Shown here piece by piece: positions 1-8,413 of a DNA stretch of 62,290 nucleotides. The position numbers were made by a program, and so were the translations under genes. The stretch comes from Oscillospiraceae bacterium (GTDB lineage Bacteria > Bacillota > Clostridia > Oscillospirales > Oscillospiraceae), in NCBI GenBank assembly GCA_017522015.1, contig JAFXAW010000048.1, positions 1-62,290 on the forward strand, read 5' to 3'. Numbering within the stretch: position 1 is the stretch's first letter; each line of letters opens with the position of its first letter. The notes beneath the pieces are model-generated. The model made no database searches. It had not been told where the DNA came from and saw nothing but the letters and a program-made list of their open reading frames with translations.

Positions 1-600
1 ATGGGCGAATCCATTGTGAAGCCCAGCTTTCAATAACTCTACGATGTCCTGGCAATAGAGCCACCGCCATGACGATTGGTGAGATAATACTCATGACAAG
101 GAACCATAATTGGAATGCTACAATCAGTAAACAGAATGCGATTACTGGAACACCTGCGAATGTATTCACGACATAGTACATAACTGTAAATACAAGGCGC
201 TCTCCTACAGAAGAAATCACCATCATTTGATTTCCTTTTTTCACTTCTTTTTGTACCAAGTCATCACGATCTTTTCCTAGTGATTTCGATAACAACTCAT
301 CCACTCGTTGAGCACCTAATTTTTCTTTTGAATCCTCTCCATACTGTAGAAACAAATATGGTCGTTCAACTAACAAATCCCAAATCTGCTTTTTCACTGA
401 AAAGATTGCGTCTGCTTTGGAACGTCCTGGATCACCCGCAACCGTTCCTGTCGCTTTTGCTAACACTGTTACACTAATTTCAGAACTAATTGTATTCGCA
501 CTCTTTAAAATTGTACTTGCATTCCCAATGTACGTAACAATAAAAGCAATGACAAATACCGTTTTTACTAACTCACTTAAACCTTTTGAAGGCTGGCGCT
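1..600 (-). mobile_element. Fragment of an integrative conjugative element (VirB6-like gene segment)
   Basis: About 600 bases with clearly lower GC than the rest of the window. Read on the minus strand they give a polytopic membrane protein with a QYGEDSKEKLG...RVDELLS region followed by hydrophobic segments, matching my memory of the VirB6-like proteins of Tn916/ICEBs1-type elements (Orf15/ConG). Only an internal part is present. No integrase, att site or other transfer gene is visible. The junction lies near base 600 inside metF. Confidence 0.6.
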
Positions 601-1312
601 TAATAAAGTCGGGGCAGTGGATGCCGGCCACGTTGCGGTTCATGTACTTGACCATGCCCGCGTTCTTCGGGATGATAACGCCAAGCTGCACCGGAACACC
701 AAACTGCTTGGCCTTCTCCATGAAGGCGATGAACTTCTCGGGCTCAAAGACGGCCTGGGTCTGGAAATACTCCGCACCGGCCATGACCTTGCGCTCCATC
801 TTGGCAAGCTGCGCATCGAGGCTGTCGCTGCAGGGAGAGACAACAGCGCCCTTGGCGAACTTCGGGGGCTCGCCCACGAGCTCGTTGCCGCCGAGGTCAA
901 CGCCCTTCTCCAGCTGGCTGACAGCATGCAGCAGGGAGACGGAGTCGAGATCGAAAACGGGCTTGGCCTGGGGATGGTCACCCATCTTGGTGTGGTCGCC
1001 GGTCAGGCAGAGAATGTTGTCAATGCCGAACGCAGCGGCGCTGAGGATGTCAGACTGCAGCGCGATGCGGTTGCGGTCGCGGCAGGTGAGCTGGAAAATG
1101 GGGTTGAGACCCTCGTCCTTGAGCGCCTTGCAGGTGGCCAGAGAGCCCATACGCATGACGGAGGACTGGCTGTCGGTGACGTTAACGGCGGTAATGCCGC
1201 TGAGGTACTCTTTCGCTTCCTCGACAAGACCTTCGATGTGGCAACCCTTCGGAGGGCCTACTTCGGCGGAAACGACAAATTCACCACGGGAAAAAAGCTC
1301 GGTAATCTTCAT
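1..1312 (-). CDS. metF: MetF-type methylenetetrahydrofolate reductase, C-terminus replaced in frame by a conjugation-protein fragment (runs off left edge)
   Basis: Starts at ATG 1312 after AAGGAG. Residues 1 to about 237 are a MetF TIM barrel (5,10-methylene-THF to 5-methyl-THF, methyl branch of the Wood-Ljungdahl pathway), with an LTGDHTKMGDHPQ stretch and a late KYMNRNVAGIHCP segment typical of the family. Family members run to about 290-300 residues, so roughly 50-60 are missing. From about base 600 the same frame continues without a stop to base 2, but composition turns AT-rich and the product becomes a hydrophobic protein with VERPYLFLQYGED, QRVDELLS and PIVMAVALLPGHRR. I recognise this as resembling VirB6-like membrane proteins of Tn916/ICEBs1-type elements. 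It is the third gene after rnfC2 and metV (42-base gap). The metF part is secure; whether the fusion is biological or an assembly chimera is open. Confidence 0.75.
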   Translation of the reverse strand, partial: MKITELFSRGEFVVSAEVGPPKGCHIEGLVEEAKEYLSGITAVNVTDSQSSVMRMGSLATCKALKDEGLNPIFQLTCRDRNRIALQSDILSAAAFGIDNILCLTGDHTKMGDHPQAKPVFDLDSVSLLHAVSQLEKGVDLGGNELVGEPPKFAKGAVVSPCSDSLDAQLAKMERKVMAGAEYFQTQAVFEPEKFIAFMEKAKQFGVPVQLGVIIPKNAGMVKYMNRNVAGIHCPDFIKRQPSKGLSELVKTVFVIAFIVTYIGNASTILKSANTISSEISVTVLAKATGTVAGDPGRSKADAIFSVKKQIWDLLVERPYLFLQYGEDSKEKLGAQRVDELLSKSLGKDRDDLVQKEVKKGNQMMVISSVGERLVFTVMYYVVNTFAGVPVIAFCLLIVAFQLWFLVMSIISPIVMAVALLPGHRRVIESWASQWIRP

Positions 1313-1354
1313 TACGATTGCTCCTTATCTAATAAATCAAATTGGTGCGTCGTC

Positions 1355-1975
1355 TTATTCGGCGATCTGCACGTCGTTGGAATAGTCGCGGATCTGCACG
1401 GGGCACTTGAGCATATCCAGCCGGCCGACCTGCTTCAGGCGGTGGTAGATGCGCTCCCAGCCGCATTCCATATCCGGATCCACTTCGCACTTGCCGGCCT
1501 TGGCACCGCCGCACTGGCCGTTGACCAGGCTCTTGGAGCAAGCCGTGAGGGGGCAGATGCCGCCGGTGATGTTCAGGTAGCACTCACCGCACTGGGCGCA
1601 GTCGACCTCGAGCGGAGTAACGCCCTGGAAGCCGGGCAGCGGGATCGTGTCGCAAGCGACGAAGACCTTCTTCGGCGCCAGGAACTCGGAAACGGTCTGC
1701 ACACCGACGCCGCAGGAGAACACCAGAACTGCGTCCGCCGCAGCGATTTCCTTCTCATAGTAGGAAAGGCGCAGCTTCAGGTTGTCCGGATTGCAGATGT
1801 AGTCGGTGGTGAAGATGCCGGTGACCTTTCCGGCCTCCTGCAGCTCCTTCTGCAGCTCTTTCGCTTCGGCCTCGGGGAAGCTGACTTCCTTGCAGCCGTG
1901 GCAGTTGATGATAAACACCTTGCCTGCAGACAGAGACTCAATGGCCTCCTTGGATTTCAGTTGGGTGATAAGCAT
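1355..1975 (-). CDS. metV: MetV, zinc/Fe-S partner subunit of methylenetetrahydrofolate reductase
   Basis: 206 residues of the MTHFR C-terminal-domain family (MetV). This subunit partners MetF in acetogen-type reductases and carries an Fe-S cluster. Cysteine motifs are visible: NCHGCKE near the N-terminus, CAQCGECYLNITGGICP in the middle, then ACSKS, NGQCGGAK and GKCEV. The start ATG overlaps the rnfC2 stop by one base (TAATG), implying translational coupling. The middle cysteine region is closely similar to the N-terminal domain of the upstream RnfC2-like protein, so the complex holds two copies of this module. Likely cytoplasmic and expressed from the rnfC2 promoter. Confidence 0.9.
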   Translation of the reverse strand: MLITQLKSKEAIESLSAGKVFIINCHGCKEVSFPEAEAKELQKELQEAGKVTGIFTTDYICNPDNLKLRLSYYEKEIAAADAVLVFSCGVGVQTVSEFLAPKKVFVACDTIPLPGFQGVTPLEVDCAQCGECYLNITGGICPLTACSKSLVNGQCGGAKAGKCEVDPDMECGWERIYHRLKQVGRLDMLKCPVQIRDYSNDVQIAE

Positions 1976-3936
1976 TACTTCAACCCCCTTACTGCCGCCT
2001 TGCCGGCTTTGATCTTTTGGGTCAGCGGGATCTTGGAGGAGCAGATGTACTCACAGCTTCTGCACTCGATGCAGTCCATGATGTTCTTGTCCTTCATGCC
2101 CTGCCAATTCTCCTCATCGAAGAACTTGCTGAAATACAGCGGAGTGAGCTCCATCGGGCAGACGTCCACGCAGCGGCCGCACTTGATGCAGGAAACTTCC
2201 ACACTGTGCTCGGTGTCGTAGGCGATGATGCCGTTGGTGCCCTTGATGACCGCAACATCCAGATCCGGCAGCGGAATGCCCATCATGGGGCCGCCGGACT
2301 TGACGGTCACGTCCTCGGCAGTGATGCCGCCGCAGTATTCCACGAGCTCCTTGACGCTGGTGCCGACGGGAACAATGTAGTTGCCCGGGTTCTTGATGCG
2401 CTCGCCCGTGACGGTGGTCACGCGCTCGATGAGCGGCATACCAAGCTGGATCGCGTCGGAGATGGCCTTGACGGTGCTGATGTTGCAAACCACAGCGCCC
2501 ACATCGGCGGGCAGTCCGCCGGACGGGACAGAGCGGCCCAGAACGCGCTTGATGAGCATTTTCTCAGCGCCCTGCGGATACTTGGTGCGCGCGACGACGA
2601 CCTCGATGTTCTCGTAGGCCTCGCACTTGGCGGTCAGCAGCTCGATGGCGTCGGGCTTGTTGTCCTCGATGACGATGATGCCCTTGGGGGCGTCCACCGC
2701 TTTCATCGCGGCACGCAGACCGTAGATGATCTCGTCCGGATAGTGCAGCAGAACCTTGTGGTCCGCCGTGATCATCGGCTCGCACTCGCAGCCGTTGAGC
2801 AGAACGGCCTCGATCGGCTTGCCGGGGTTGAGCTTGACGTAGGTCGGGAAGCCCGCGCCGCCCATACCGACGATACCGGCTTCCTTGACGATGTTGACGA
2901 TCTCTTCCTTGGAAAGAGTCTCAATGTCGCCCTTCGGCACAACGCTCTCATGCAGCGTGTTCTTCTTGTCGTTGCGGATCACAACGGAGAGACCGCCGCG
3001 CGTTGCGGGATTGACGCGCTCCTCGATGGCGAGGACTTCGCCGCTGACGCTCGAATGCACGGGGGCGCTGATGAAGCCCGCCTGTTCGCCGATGAGCTGG
3101 CCGACCTTGACATGATCGCCAACCGCAACCGCAGGCGTTGCCGGTGCGCCGGAGTGCTGAGACAGCGGGATGACCACGGTATCAGGCTCGGGATAGCGCT
3201 CGAGCGGCATATGCTCACTCATTTCCTTGCGCTCGGAGGGATGTACACCGCCGTAGTAACCGTCGAAACGGCTCTCGCGGACAGCCTTGACGTATTCCTG
3301 AACGGCCTTGAAGTTCACCTTGGAATAGTCGCGGAGCTGAACGGGCTGCTGCATGAGCTCACCCAGGCGGCCCTGCATCTCCAGACGCTGCTGGATCTTC
3401 TCCCAGGCACATTCCTTATCGGGGCTGATTTCGCACTTGCCGTTCTTCGCGCCGCCACACTGGCCGTTGAGGAGGCTCTTGGAGCAGTCCACCACGGGGC
3501 AGATGCCGCCGGTGATGTTCAGATAGCACTGGGCGCAGGCCTCGCAGGCCTTGCGGGTGAGTGCCATGCCGTGTCTGCCGCGGTAATGGATGGAGTCTGC
3601 CGCTGCATAGACCGGCACGTCCACCATTCCGGCGACGGTCTGGATGCCCAGACCGCAGGATGCCACGAAGATGCTCTCCGTGCCTTCGGGGATCAGCTCA
3701 AAGAGCTTCTTCCCGGTCTGCGTCTGGTTGCAGAGGAAGTCCAGCTTCGCGCAGCCGGTGACGGTCTTCCCCTGCGCTTTGACGAGTTCGGCCAGCTCTT
3801 CGCAGTCGGTCTCGTCCACGCTCTCGAATTCTTTGAAGCACTTGTTACAAGCAATGACGAAGATGTTGTCCGTTCCGGCCAGGTACGGGGCGAGCTCTTC
3901 GGCCTCTTTCAGCTTGTACTTGGTATAGTTCTCCAA
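1975..3936 (-). CDS. rnfC2: RnfC2-type electron-transfer subunit of the MTHFR complex (MetV-like domain fused to RnfC)
   Basis: 653 residues from a TTG start preceded by GGAAGGTGGG; an upstream in-frame start would add 34 residues unlike the family. Residues ~1-205 are a MetV-like cysteine domain (CNKCF, CAQCYLNITGGICP, NGQCGGAK). The rest is RnfC-like: an N-terminal barrel-sandwich segment, the nucleotide/flavin-binding GMGGAGFPTYVKL region, an SLBB-type middle, and two 4Fe-4S motifs near the end (CIKCGRCVDVCP and CIECRSCEYICS). RnfC2 proteins in acetogens channel electrons from NAD(P)H to MetVF, and the order rnfC2-metV-metF here matches. No other Rnf gene is nearby, supporting a soluble MTHFR complex rather than the membrane Rnf pump. 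Confidence 0.88.
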   Translation of the reverse strand: MENYTKYKLKEAEELAPYLAGTDNIFVIACNKCFKEFESVDETDCEELAELVKAQGKTVTGCAKLDFLCNQTQTGKKLFELIPEGTESIFVASCGLGIQTVAGMVDVPVYAAADSIHYRGRHGMALTRKACEACAQCYLNITGGICPVVDCSKSLLNGQCGGAKNGKCEISPDKECAWEKIQQRLEMQGRLGELMQQPVQLRDYSKVNFKAVQEYVKAVRESRFDGYYGGVHPSERKEMSEHMPLERYPEPDTVVIPLSQHSGAPATPAVAVGDHVKVGQLIGEQAGFISAPVHSSVSGEVLAIEERVNPATRGGLSVVIRNDKKNTLHESVVPKGDIETLSKEEIVNIVKEAGIVGMGGAGFPTYVKLNPGKPIEAVLLNGCECEPMITADHKVLLHYPDEIIYGLRAAMKAVDAPKGIIVIEDNKPDAIELLTAKCEAYENIEVVVARTKYPQGAEKMLIKRVLGRSVPSGGLPADVGAVVCNISTVKAISDAIQLGMPLIERVTTVTGERIKNPGNYIVPVGTSVKELVEYCGGITAEDVTVKSGGPMMGIPLPDLDVAVIKGTNGIIAYDTEHSVEVSCIKCGRCVDVCPMELTPLYFSKFFDEENWQGMKDKNIMDCIECRSCEYICSSKIPLTQKIKAGKAAVRGLK

Positions 3937-4051
3937 TGTCCCACCTTCCTTGTTCTTGAATTGATCATTTTTTCGATTTGCGCCTTTCTGCCCTGCCCTT
4001 GGGCAGGGAGGGAAAACACAAATCCCATTTGTTCTCAATCCGATTCAACTT

Positions 4052-4080
4052 AGTATAGCATACGAAATATGACGAATCAA
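4052..4080 (-). promoter_or_regulatory. Sigma-A-type promoter of rnfC2-metV-metF
   Basis: On the minus strand TTGATT (4075-4080), a 17-base spacer and TATACT (4052-4057). The leader of about 110 bases contains a small CCCTGCCC/GGGCAGGG hairpin before the TTG start. The 342-base gap between the rnfC2 start and the next gene holds only this promoter, the leader and the terminator at 4236-4266. Confidence 0.75.
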
Positions 4081-4235
4081 GGACAATTTTTCACATTTTA
4101 TCCGATTGTATGCAGCGCACTTATGGCTACTGTGCAAGGTATAACCGTTTCGTTAAACAGCGTCTTGGTTTCGCCCGGAAAATGGCCGGAAAACGGAAGG
4201 AGAAGGTTATCGTGAAATTACCGGAAAGCAAAAAG

Positions 4236-4266
4236 ACGCCCGGCGTCAGATGAAGACACCGGGCGT
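4236..4266 (-). terminator. Terminator after the FAD oxidoreductase gene
   Basis: A 12-base stem with a 7-base loop (ACGCCCGG... / ...CCGGGCGT, with G-T pairs), extended by flanking AAGCAAAA/TTTTGCTT, lies just after the stop codon at 4279 on the minus strand. Confidence 0.75.
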
Positions 4267-4278
4267 GTTCCGTTTTGC

Positions 4279-5727
4279 TTATTCGGGGAGGATTGCGCCG
4301 CCCTCGAGCAGAAGCGCTTTCAACTCCGCGTAGGGGACATCCCGCAACTCAATCCCTTTCTTCAGCGCGATGGCTGCGGCTGCACCGGCCGCCTGTCCAA
4401 AGCACATGCAGTGGGGGATGAGGTTGAAGAATTCGCTGAACTCATGATCCGCCGAGAAGGCTCTGCAGCCGACCAGCAGTCCGTCCACATCCTTCGGCAC
4501 AAGAGAGCGGTAGGGCACGAAGGAACGCGGATGCACCAGCGAACGCGCGCCGCGGTCGTTGTCGGGGAAGATCGCGATGGTGTCCTCAAAAGGCTCGTCG
4601 CGCTCCATGTCGTCCTCAACGAGATAGTACTCGCCCACGATGCGCTTGCCGCCGCAGGTGCCGAGCTGGGGGGCGGAGAGCATGATGAAGCTCTCCTCAA
4701 AGCCGGGCATGTACTGCTTGAGCAGCTCCCAGCGCTTGACCGCCGCGTGGCGGCCCATGCTGTCGATGTAGCTCATTTCCTCCGGCTCCGTCTGGTGCAG
4801 AGAACCGATCAGGCGGTGGCTCCATACCACGCCCTTCTGATTGCTCAGAAGCCCGCGGAAGAAGCCGGGATTGCCGCCCTCGCTGCGGATCTTGTCGCAG
4901 ACCTGCTGATAAGCCTCCGGCTCGTTGGTGATAAACGCGTCGTATTTCTCCAGATCCACGCCGCACATCCAATAGACCCAGCCGAACTGCGCGATGCGGG
5001 AGCCGGGACGCAGATAGTCCACCGTCTCGGTGGGGAGCTCGCGAAGCAGGTCACCGTCGCCGCTGGCGTCGATGACGGCCTTGGCCAGCAGCGCCTGCCG
5101 TCCCGCCTTGTTCTCCACCAGCACACCGATGACGCGGTTGCCGTCCAGAATGGGCGCGACCACCCAAGTGTGGAGCAGAACCTCCGCGCCCGCTTCCTCG
5201 GCCATGATGGCCAGCTCATCCTTGCCGATCTCCGGATCGATAACGGCGCTGTAGAGGACGACCTGTTCGCCCTTGTCGTTGTCGCGGATGTAGAAATGGC
5301 GCATATTGGCCTTGGTGTATTTCTCAACCTCCGCGGCGTCCGGCTGTCCCCAGCTCTCGCGCGGCGGATAGTCCGCGCCGTTGCGCGCCTTGACGCGGTC
5401 AATGAATTCCTGGCAGAAGCCGCCGATGCCCTGATTGCCGTAGATGTCCGCAAGGTTCGGGATGATGTTCACAAGACCGCCGGTGGCCATGCCGCCGAGG
5501 TGACCGTAGCGCTCGAGCAGAACGGTTTTCGCACCGTTTCTGGCAGCGGTAACGGCCGCAGCGCAGCCGCCGGGGCCTCCGCCGACCACGACCACGTCCA
5601 CTTCGCGGATGACGGGGATTTCCCGCGGCTGCTCAGTGACGGTTTTGGATTCTTTTAGGCCGCGACGCACGATTTCTGCGTCGTGGGGCATGTCATAAGT
5701 GTTGTGTACATGAGGTCCGTATTCCAA
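4279..5727 (-). CDS. FAD-dependent oxidoreductase (FAD_oxidored family)
   Basis: 482 residues from a TTG start seven bases after GGAGGG. A Rossmann FAD-binding motif VVVGGGPGGCAAAV sits near residue 48, followed by LLERYGHLGGMATGG, typical of the PF12831-like family found in anaerobes. A late LLVGCRAFSADHEFSEFFNLIP segment and a GQAAGAAAAIAL segment fit the C-terminal part of the FAD domain. The substrate cannot be read from sequence. The gene follows the Rossmann/glycosidase fusion by only three bases, so the two are almost certainly one operon and probably act on the same compound, perhaps a glycoside or sugar-derived acid (inference). Cytoplasmic; no signal peptide. Confidence 0.85.
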   Translation of the reverse strand: MEYGPHVHNTYDMPHDAEIVRRGLKESKTVTEQPREIPVIREVDVVVVGGGPGGCAAAVTAARNGAKTVLLERYGHLGGMATGGLVNIIPNLADIYGNQGIGGFCQEFIDRVKARNGADYPPRESWGQPDAAEVEKYTKANMRHFYIRDNDKGEQVVLYSAVIDPEIGKDELAIMAEEAGAEVLLHTWVVAPILDGNRVIGVLVENKAGRQALLAKAVIDASGDGDLLRELPTETVDYLRPGSRIAQFGWVYWMCGVDLEKYDAFITNEPEAYQQVCDKIRSEGGNPGFFRGLLSNQKGVVWSHRLIGSLHQTEPEEMSYIDSMGRHAAVKRWELLKQYMPGFEESFIMLSAPQLGTCGGKRIVGEYYLVEDDMERDEPFEDTIAIFPDNDRGARSLVHPRSFVPYRSLVPKDVDGLLVGCRAFSADHEFSEFFNLIPHCMCFGQAAGAAAAIALKKGIELRDVPYAELKALLLEGGAILPE

Positions 5728-5730
5728 AAT

Positions 5731-8118
5731 TTAACCCTCCGAAATCATACGTGCAATAACAGTGAAGACCACGCGGCACCAGGTGCCCCAGAAACGGGAA
5801 CCGTCGCCGTACAGCGGGTCGATGAAGTGGCAGAAGCCGCCGTTCATAAGCCGGTTGGCATAGCGGTCGAAGATCATCTTGGCCTCGTCCTTCTTGCCTG
5901 CCTCCCAGAGACCGGTGAGGATGAAGAGCTGGCCCGGAGGCGAGATGGGGCCGCAGCCCATCTTCACGCCCGTGATCTCATAGATATCGCTGTCAATATA
6001 GTCGGAGGTGAGGCCGTAGTCGCTCAGCAGCTTGCCCTCGACGAGCAGATCCGCACACATCTTGTCCACGATCTCCGCCGGGAGACGGTTGCCGAGCATG
6101 ATGGGCAGGTAATGCAGATTGGAGCCGGTGAACACGGGCTCGTGCGTGTACTGCTTGAGTGCCACAAAGTGCTCGCCGTCCCACATCTTTTCGATCATCT
6201 TGTCGAGCAGGGTCTTGGCCTTGTTGTACCAGGCGTCGACTTCCTCCTGCGGCTTGCCCATGAGCTTGGCAAGATCGCCCTGCGCTTCAAAGTTCAGAAC
6301 CTGATAGGCGCAGAGGTCGGGCGTGGCCATGCTCACGGTGTCAAAATAAGTCGTGACCTCGTCGAAGCCGTTTTCATTGCCACCCTCGAAGCCGGGCAGA
6401 CCATCGCCGTCATCGTCACGGTACTCCATGAACCAGTCGGCCCACTTTCCGGCGCCCACGTAGAGACGCTCCAGATCCTCGCGGGACCACTCCTTGGTCA
6501 GGTCGTGATGCGCAAGGATGTTCTTCAGCGCCCAGCCGTAAACCGGGGGCTTGATGCTTCCGGTGGAGATGAAGGCCTCGTCATAGGCGTCCGCAAGCTG
6601 GCCGTCCTCGCCCTGGCGCTCCAGCGGAGCAAGGAGAAGGTCGCGCGCGAGCTCGATGTTGTCCTGCATCACAACGGCGTTCTGCACGAGCTGCCACTGC
6701 GTTGCCATCTCGGTGGGGAACATCATGATCATCCACTTCGGCGTTGCCTGCGTCGGCGCAACAAGGTGCGTCCACAGGACGTAAGCCGTGTCCTCACGCT
6801 TGGCAGCGTAGGGCTCGATGAATTTCGGGAATTTGGAGAGGTAATCGTCAAAGTCCGCCTGCATGGAGGCTTTGCCCTCGGCATAGGTCGGATAGCTGTC
6901 CCAGATCTTGCCGGGGTAGTCAAACTCCTCGCAGACCATGGTGAAGCGGCCGTCCGGGCCGGGCTCGGTGTATCCGTGGATCTCACCGTTGCTGAGCTTG
7001 TACCAGTCATAGGTGTCCTTAAAGCGGAAAGTGGAGCCCTCCAGACCCTTGAAGCAGAGGGGATTTGCAGCACGGACGGGAACCTCCCAACCGTTGTCCT
7101 TGCGGGGCTTCACGCACTCATAGGGGGTGCCGTCACGCGTCCAGAGCAGGCCCATGCCAACGTCGCCCTCGGCCATCAGCTTCTTCTGATCCGCCCAGGT
7201 GAAGCGCACATCGCCCCACAGGGTGTGCAGCGTCAGCTCGGAAGCGCACATCTGATGCACTGCAAAGGGAACGCGCTTGCCCTCATAGGTGGGATAGATG
7301 CGGAAAAGATCCACGCCGTCGGGCCGTCTGTGCGTGCGCATACCGCGGCTGGTGGAGAGCGTGAGCGCGCCCTTGCCGTAACGCGGATCGTCAATCTTCA
7401 GGCCAAGCCAGCAGCCCGCGCGGGAGAACATATAGCGCTCAATGTTGAAATACTGCTCCATATCCCGGAAATAGGGATCGCCGGAGACTGCGGTGAAGCG
7501 TTTGCCGGTGTGTGCGCCGGTCTCGGCTTCGTCCACGAGCGCGATGGCGGCATCGGCGTAGGAGATGTAGCTCTTGCCAACGCGGTTGAGGATCTTCACA
7601 TCGCCGCCGAGGGTATAGCTTCCGCTGCGCGCGCCCTTGGAATCAAAGGTGTACGCGGGGCTGAAGAAGCTCCAGTTGACGTTGCTCTCGCGGAAGAGCT
7701 CAAGCGCCTCCTTGGCTGCGCCGGGAACGCCGTTCTTCAGGAACTCGGGCATGCCGTCGAGAATCGTGGCGGTCTGGCTCTCGTCCGTGTAGAGGCTTCC
7801 GGCTCCGCCGATGAAGATGATGCGGGTCTTCGGCAGATCTTTGAAAACAGAGATGAGGTGCTTTGCCGCCAAAACGTGTTCCTTTACACGCTCGGGCTGA
7901 TCGAAAGGCGTGCCGAATGCGCTGACCACGGCCTCAAAGCCCTCCAGATCCGCTGCCGTGAGATCAAAAAGGCTCTTGGCCAGAATCTTTGCGCCGGCGG
8001 GGGCGCGATCCTCGCTGCCGGGACGGATGATTGCGGTGACTTCATGGCCACGGCTGATGGCTTCCGCGGTGATGAGGCGGCCGGCTTTTCCGGCTGCGCC
8101 GATGACTGCGAACTGCAT
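5731..8118 (-). CDS. Fusion of an NAD(P)H-binding atypical SDR domain and an (alpha/alpha)6 glycoside hydrolase-like domain
   Basis: 795 residues; ATG seven bases after AGGAGG. Residues ~1-215 form an atypical short-chain dehydrogenase/NAD(P)-binding domain beginning AVIGAAGKAGRL and containing IIFIGGAGSLY. Residues ~230-795 look like a GH63/trehalase-like (alpha/alpha)6 glycosidase: DDDGDGLPGFEGGNENGFDE resembles the catalytic-acid region of that clan, and GCGPISPPGQLF with FILTGLWEAGKKDEA resembles its late helices. No signal peptide, so probably cytoplasmic. The pairing of a redox domain with a glycosidase and a downstream FAD enzyme suggests redox-assisted cleavage of an unusual glycoside (inference). 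The SDR domain could instead be structural or regulatory. Both domain assignments are from motifs only. Confidence 0.75.
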   Translation of the reverse strand: MQFAVIGAAGKAGRLITAEAISRGHEVTAIIRPGSEDRAPAGAKILAKSLFDLTAADLEGFEAVVSAFGTPFDQPERVKEHVLAAKHLISVFKDLPKTRIIFIGGAGSLYTDESQTATILDGMPEFLKNGVPGAAKEALELFRESNVNWSFFSPAYTFDSKGARSGSYTLGGDVKILNRVGKSYISYADAAIALVDEAETGAHTGKRFTAVSGDPYFRDMEQYFNIERYMFSRAGCWLGLKIDDPRYGKGALTLSTSRGMRTHRRPDGVDLFRIYPTYEGKRVPFAVHQMCASELTLHTLWGDVRFTWADQKKLMAEGDVGMGLLWTRDGTPYECVKPRKDNGWEVPVRAANPLCFKGLEGSTFRFKDTYDWYKLSNGEIHGYTEPGPDGRFTMVCEEFDYPGKIWDSYPTYAEGKASMQADFDDYLSKFPKFIEPYAAKREDTAYVLWTHLVAPTQATPKWMIMMFPTEMATQWQLVQNAVVMQDNIELARDLLLAPLERQGEDGQLADAYDEAFISTGSIKPPVYGWALKNILAHHDLTKEWSREDLERLYVGAGKWADWFMEYRDDDGDGLPGFEGGNENGFDEVTTYFDTVSMATPDLCAYQVLNFEAQGDLAKLMGKPQEEVDAWYNKAKTLLDKMIEKMWDGEHFVALKQYTHEPVFTGSNLHYLPIMLGNRLPAEIVDKMCADLLVEGKLLSDYGLTSDYIDSDIYEITGVKMGCGPISPPGQLFILTGLWEAGKKDEAKMIFDRYANRLMNGGFCHFIDPLYGDGSRFWGTWCRVVFTVIARMISEG

Positions 8119-8182
8119 AAATGTACCTCCTGATTTTATTTCAGTTTACCTGCTCTCGTCAGCAGTGCGTATAGTTAGGATG

Positions 8183-8211
8183 ATTATACCAGCTTTTTCC
8201 CGCAAGCACAA
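8183..8211 (-). promoter_or_regulatory. Promoter of the SDR-glycosidase / FAD oxidoreductase operon
   Basis: On the minus strand TTGTGC (8206-8211), 17 bases, TATAAT (8183-8188), about 65 bases before the ATG at 8118. The rest of 8119-8413 shows nothing else apart from the terminator at 8375-8410. Confidence 0.65.
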
Positions 8212-8374
8212 GTCAATATCTTGCAATATATACGATTTGCTGCAAAAAGAGAAAAAACGAATACCCGGTATCGGCCGCACGTTTTTTGTCGGGCGTGCGG
8301 GAAAATTGCGCTTCCCGGAATGCAGAATGTGAAAAGATGTCCTTAGGACGAACAGAGTTCGTTTGAGGCTGTAT

Positions 8375-8410
8375 AAAAAAACGCCCCCTCGCCGGGGGAG
8401 AGGGCGTTTT
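8375..8410 (-). terminator. Terminator of the phosphate-transport pair
   Basis: GC-rich inverted repeat (AAAACGCCCcCTC / GAGAGGGCGTTTT) immediately after the DUF47 stop; on the minus strand it is followed by a run of T. Confidence 0.85.
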
Positions 8411-8413
8411 GGA

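Noticed and set aside
617-2221. Long plus-strand ORF (534 codons) opposite metF/metV
   Set aside because: It mirrors the minus-strand genes, shows no recognisable domain or ribosome site, and arises from codon bias in GC-rich coding DNA.
5683-8133. 816-codon plus-strand ORF
   Set aside because: Antisense shadow of the SDR-glycosidase gene; low-complexity composition and no start context.
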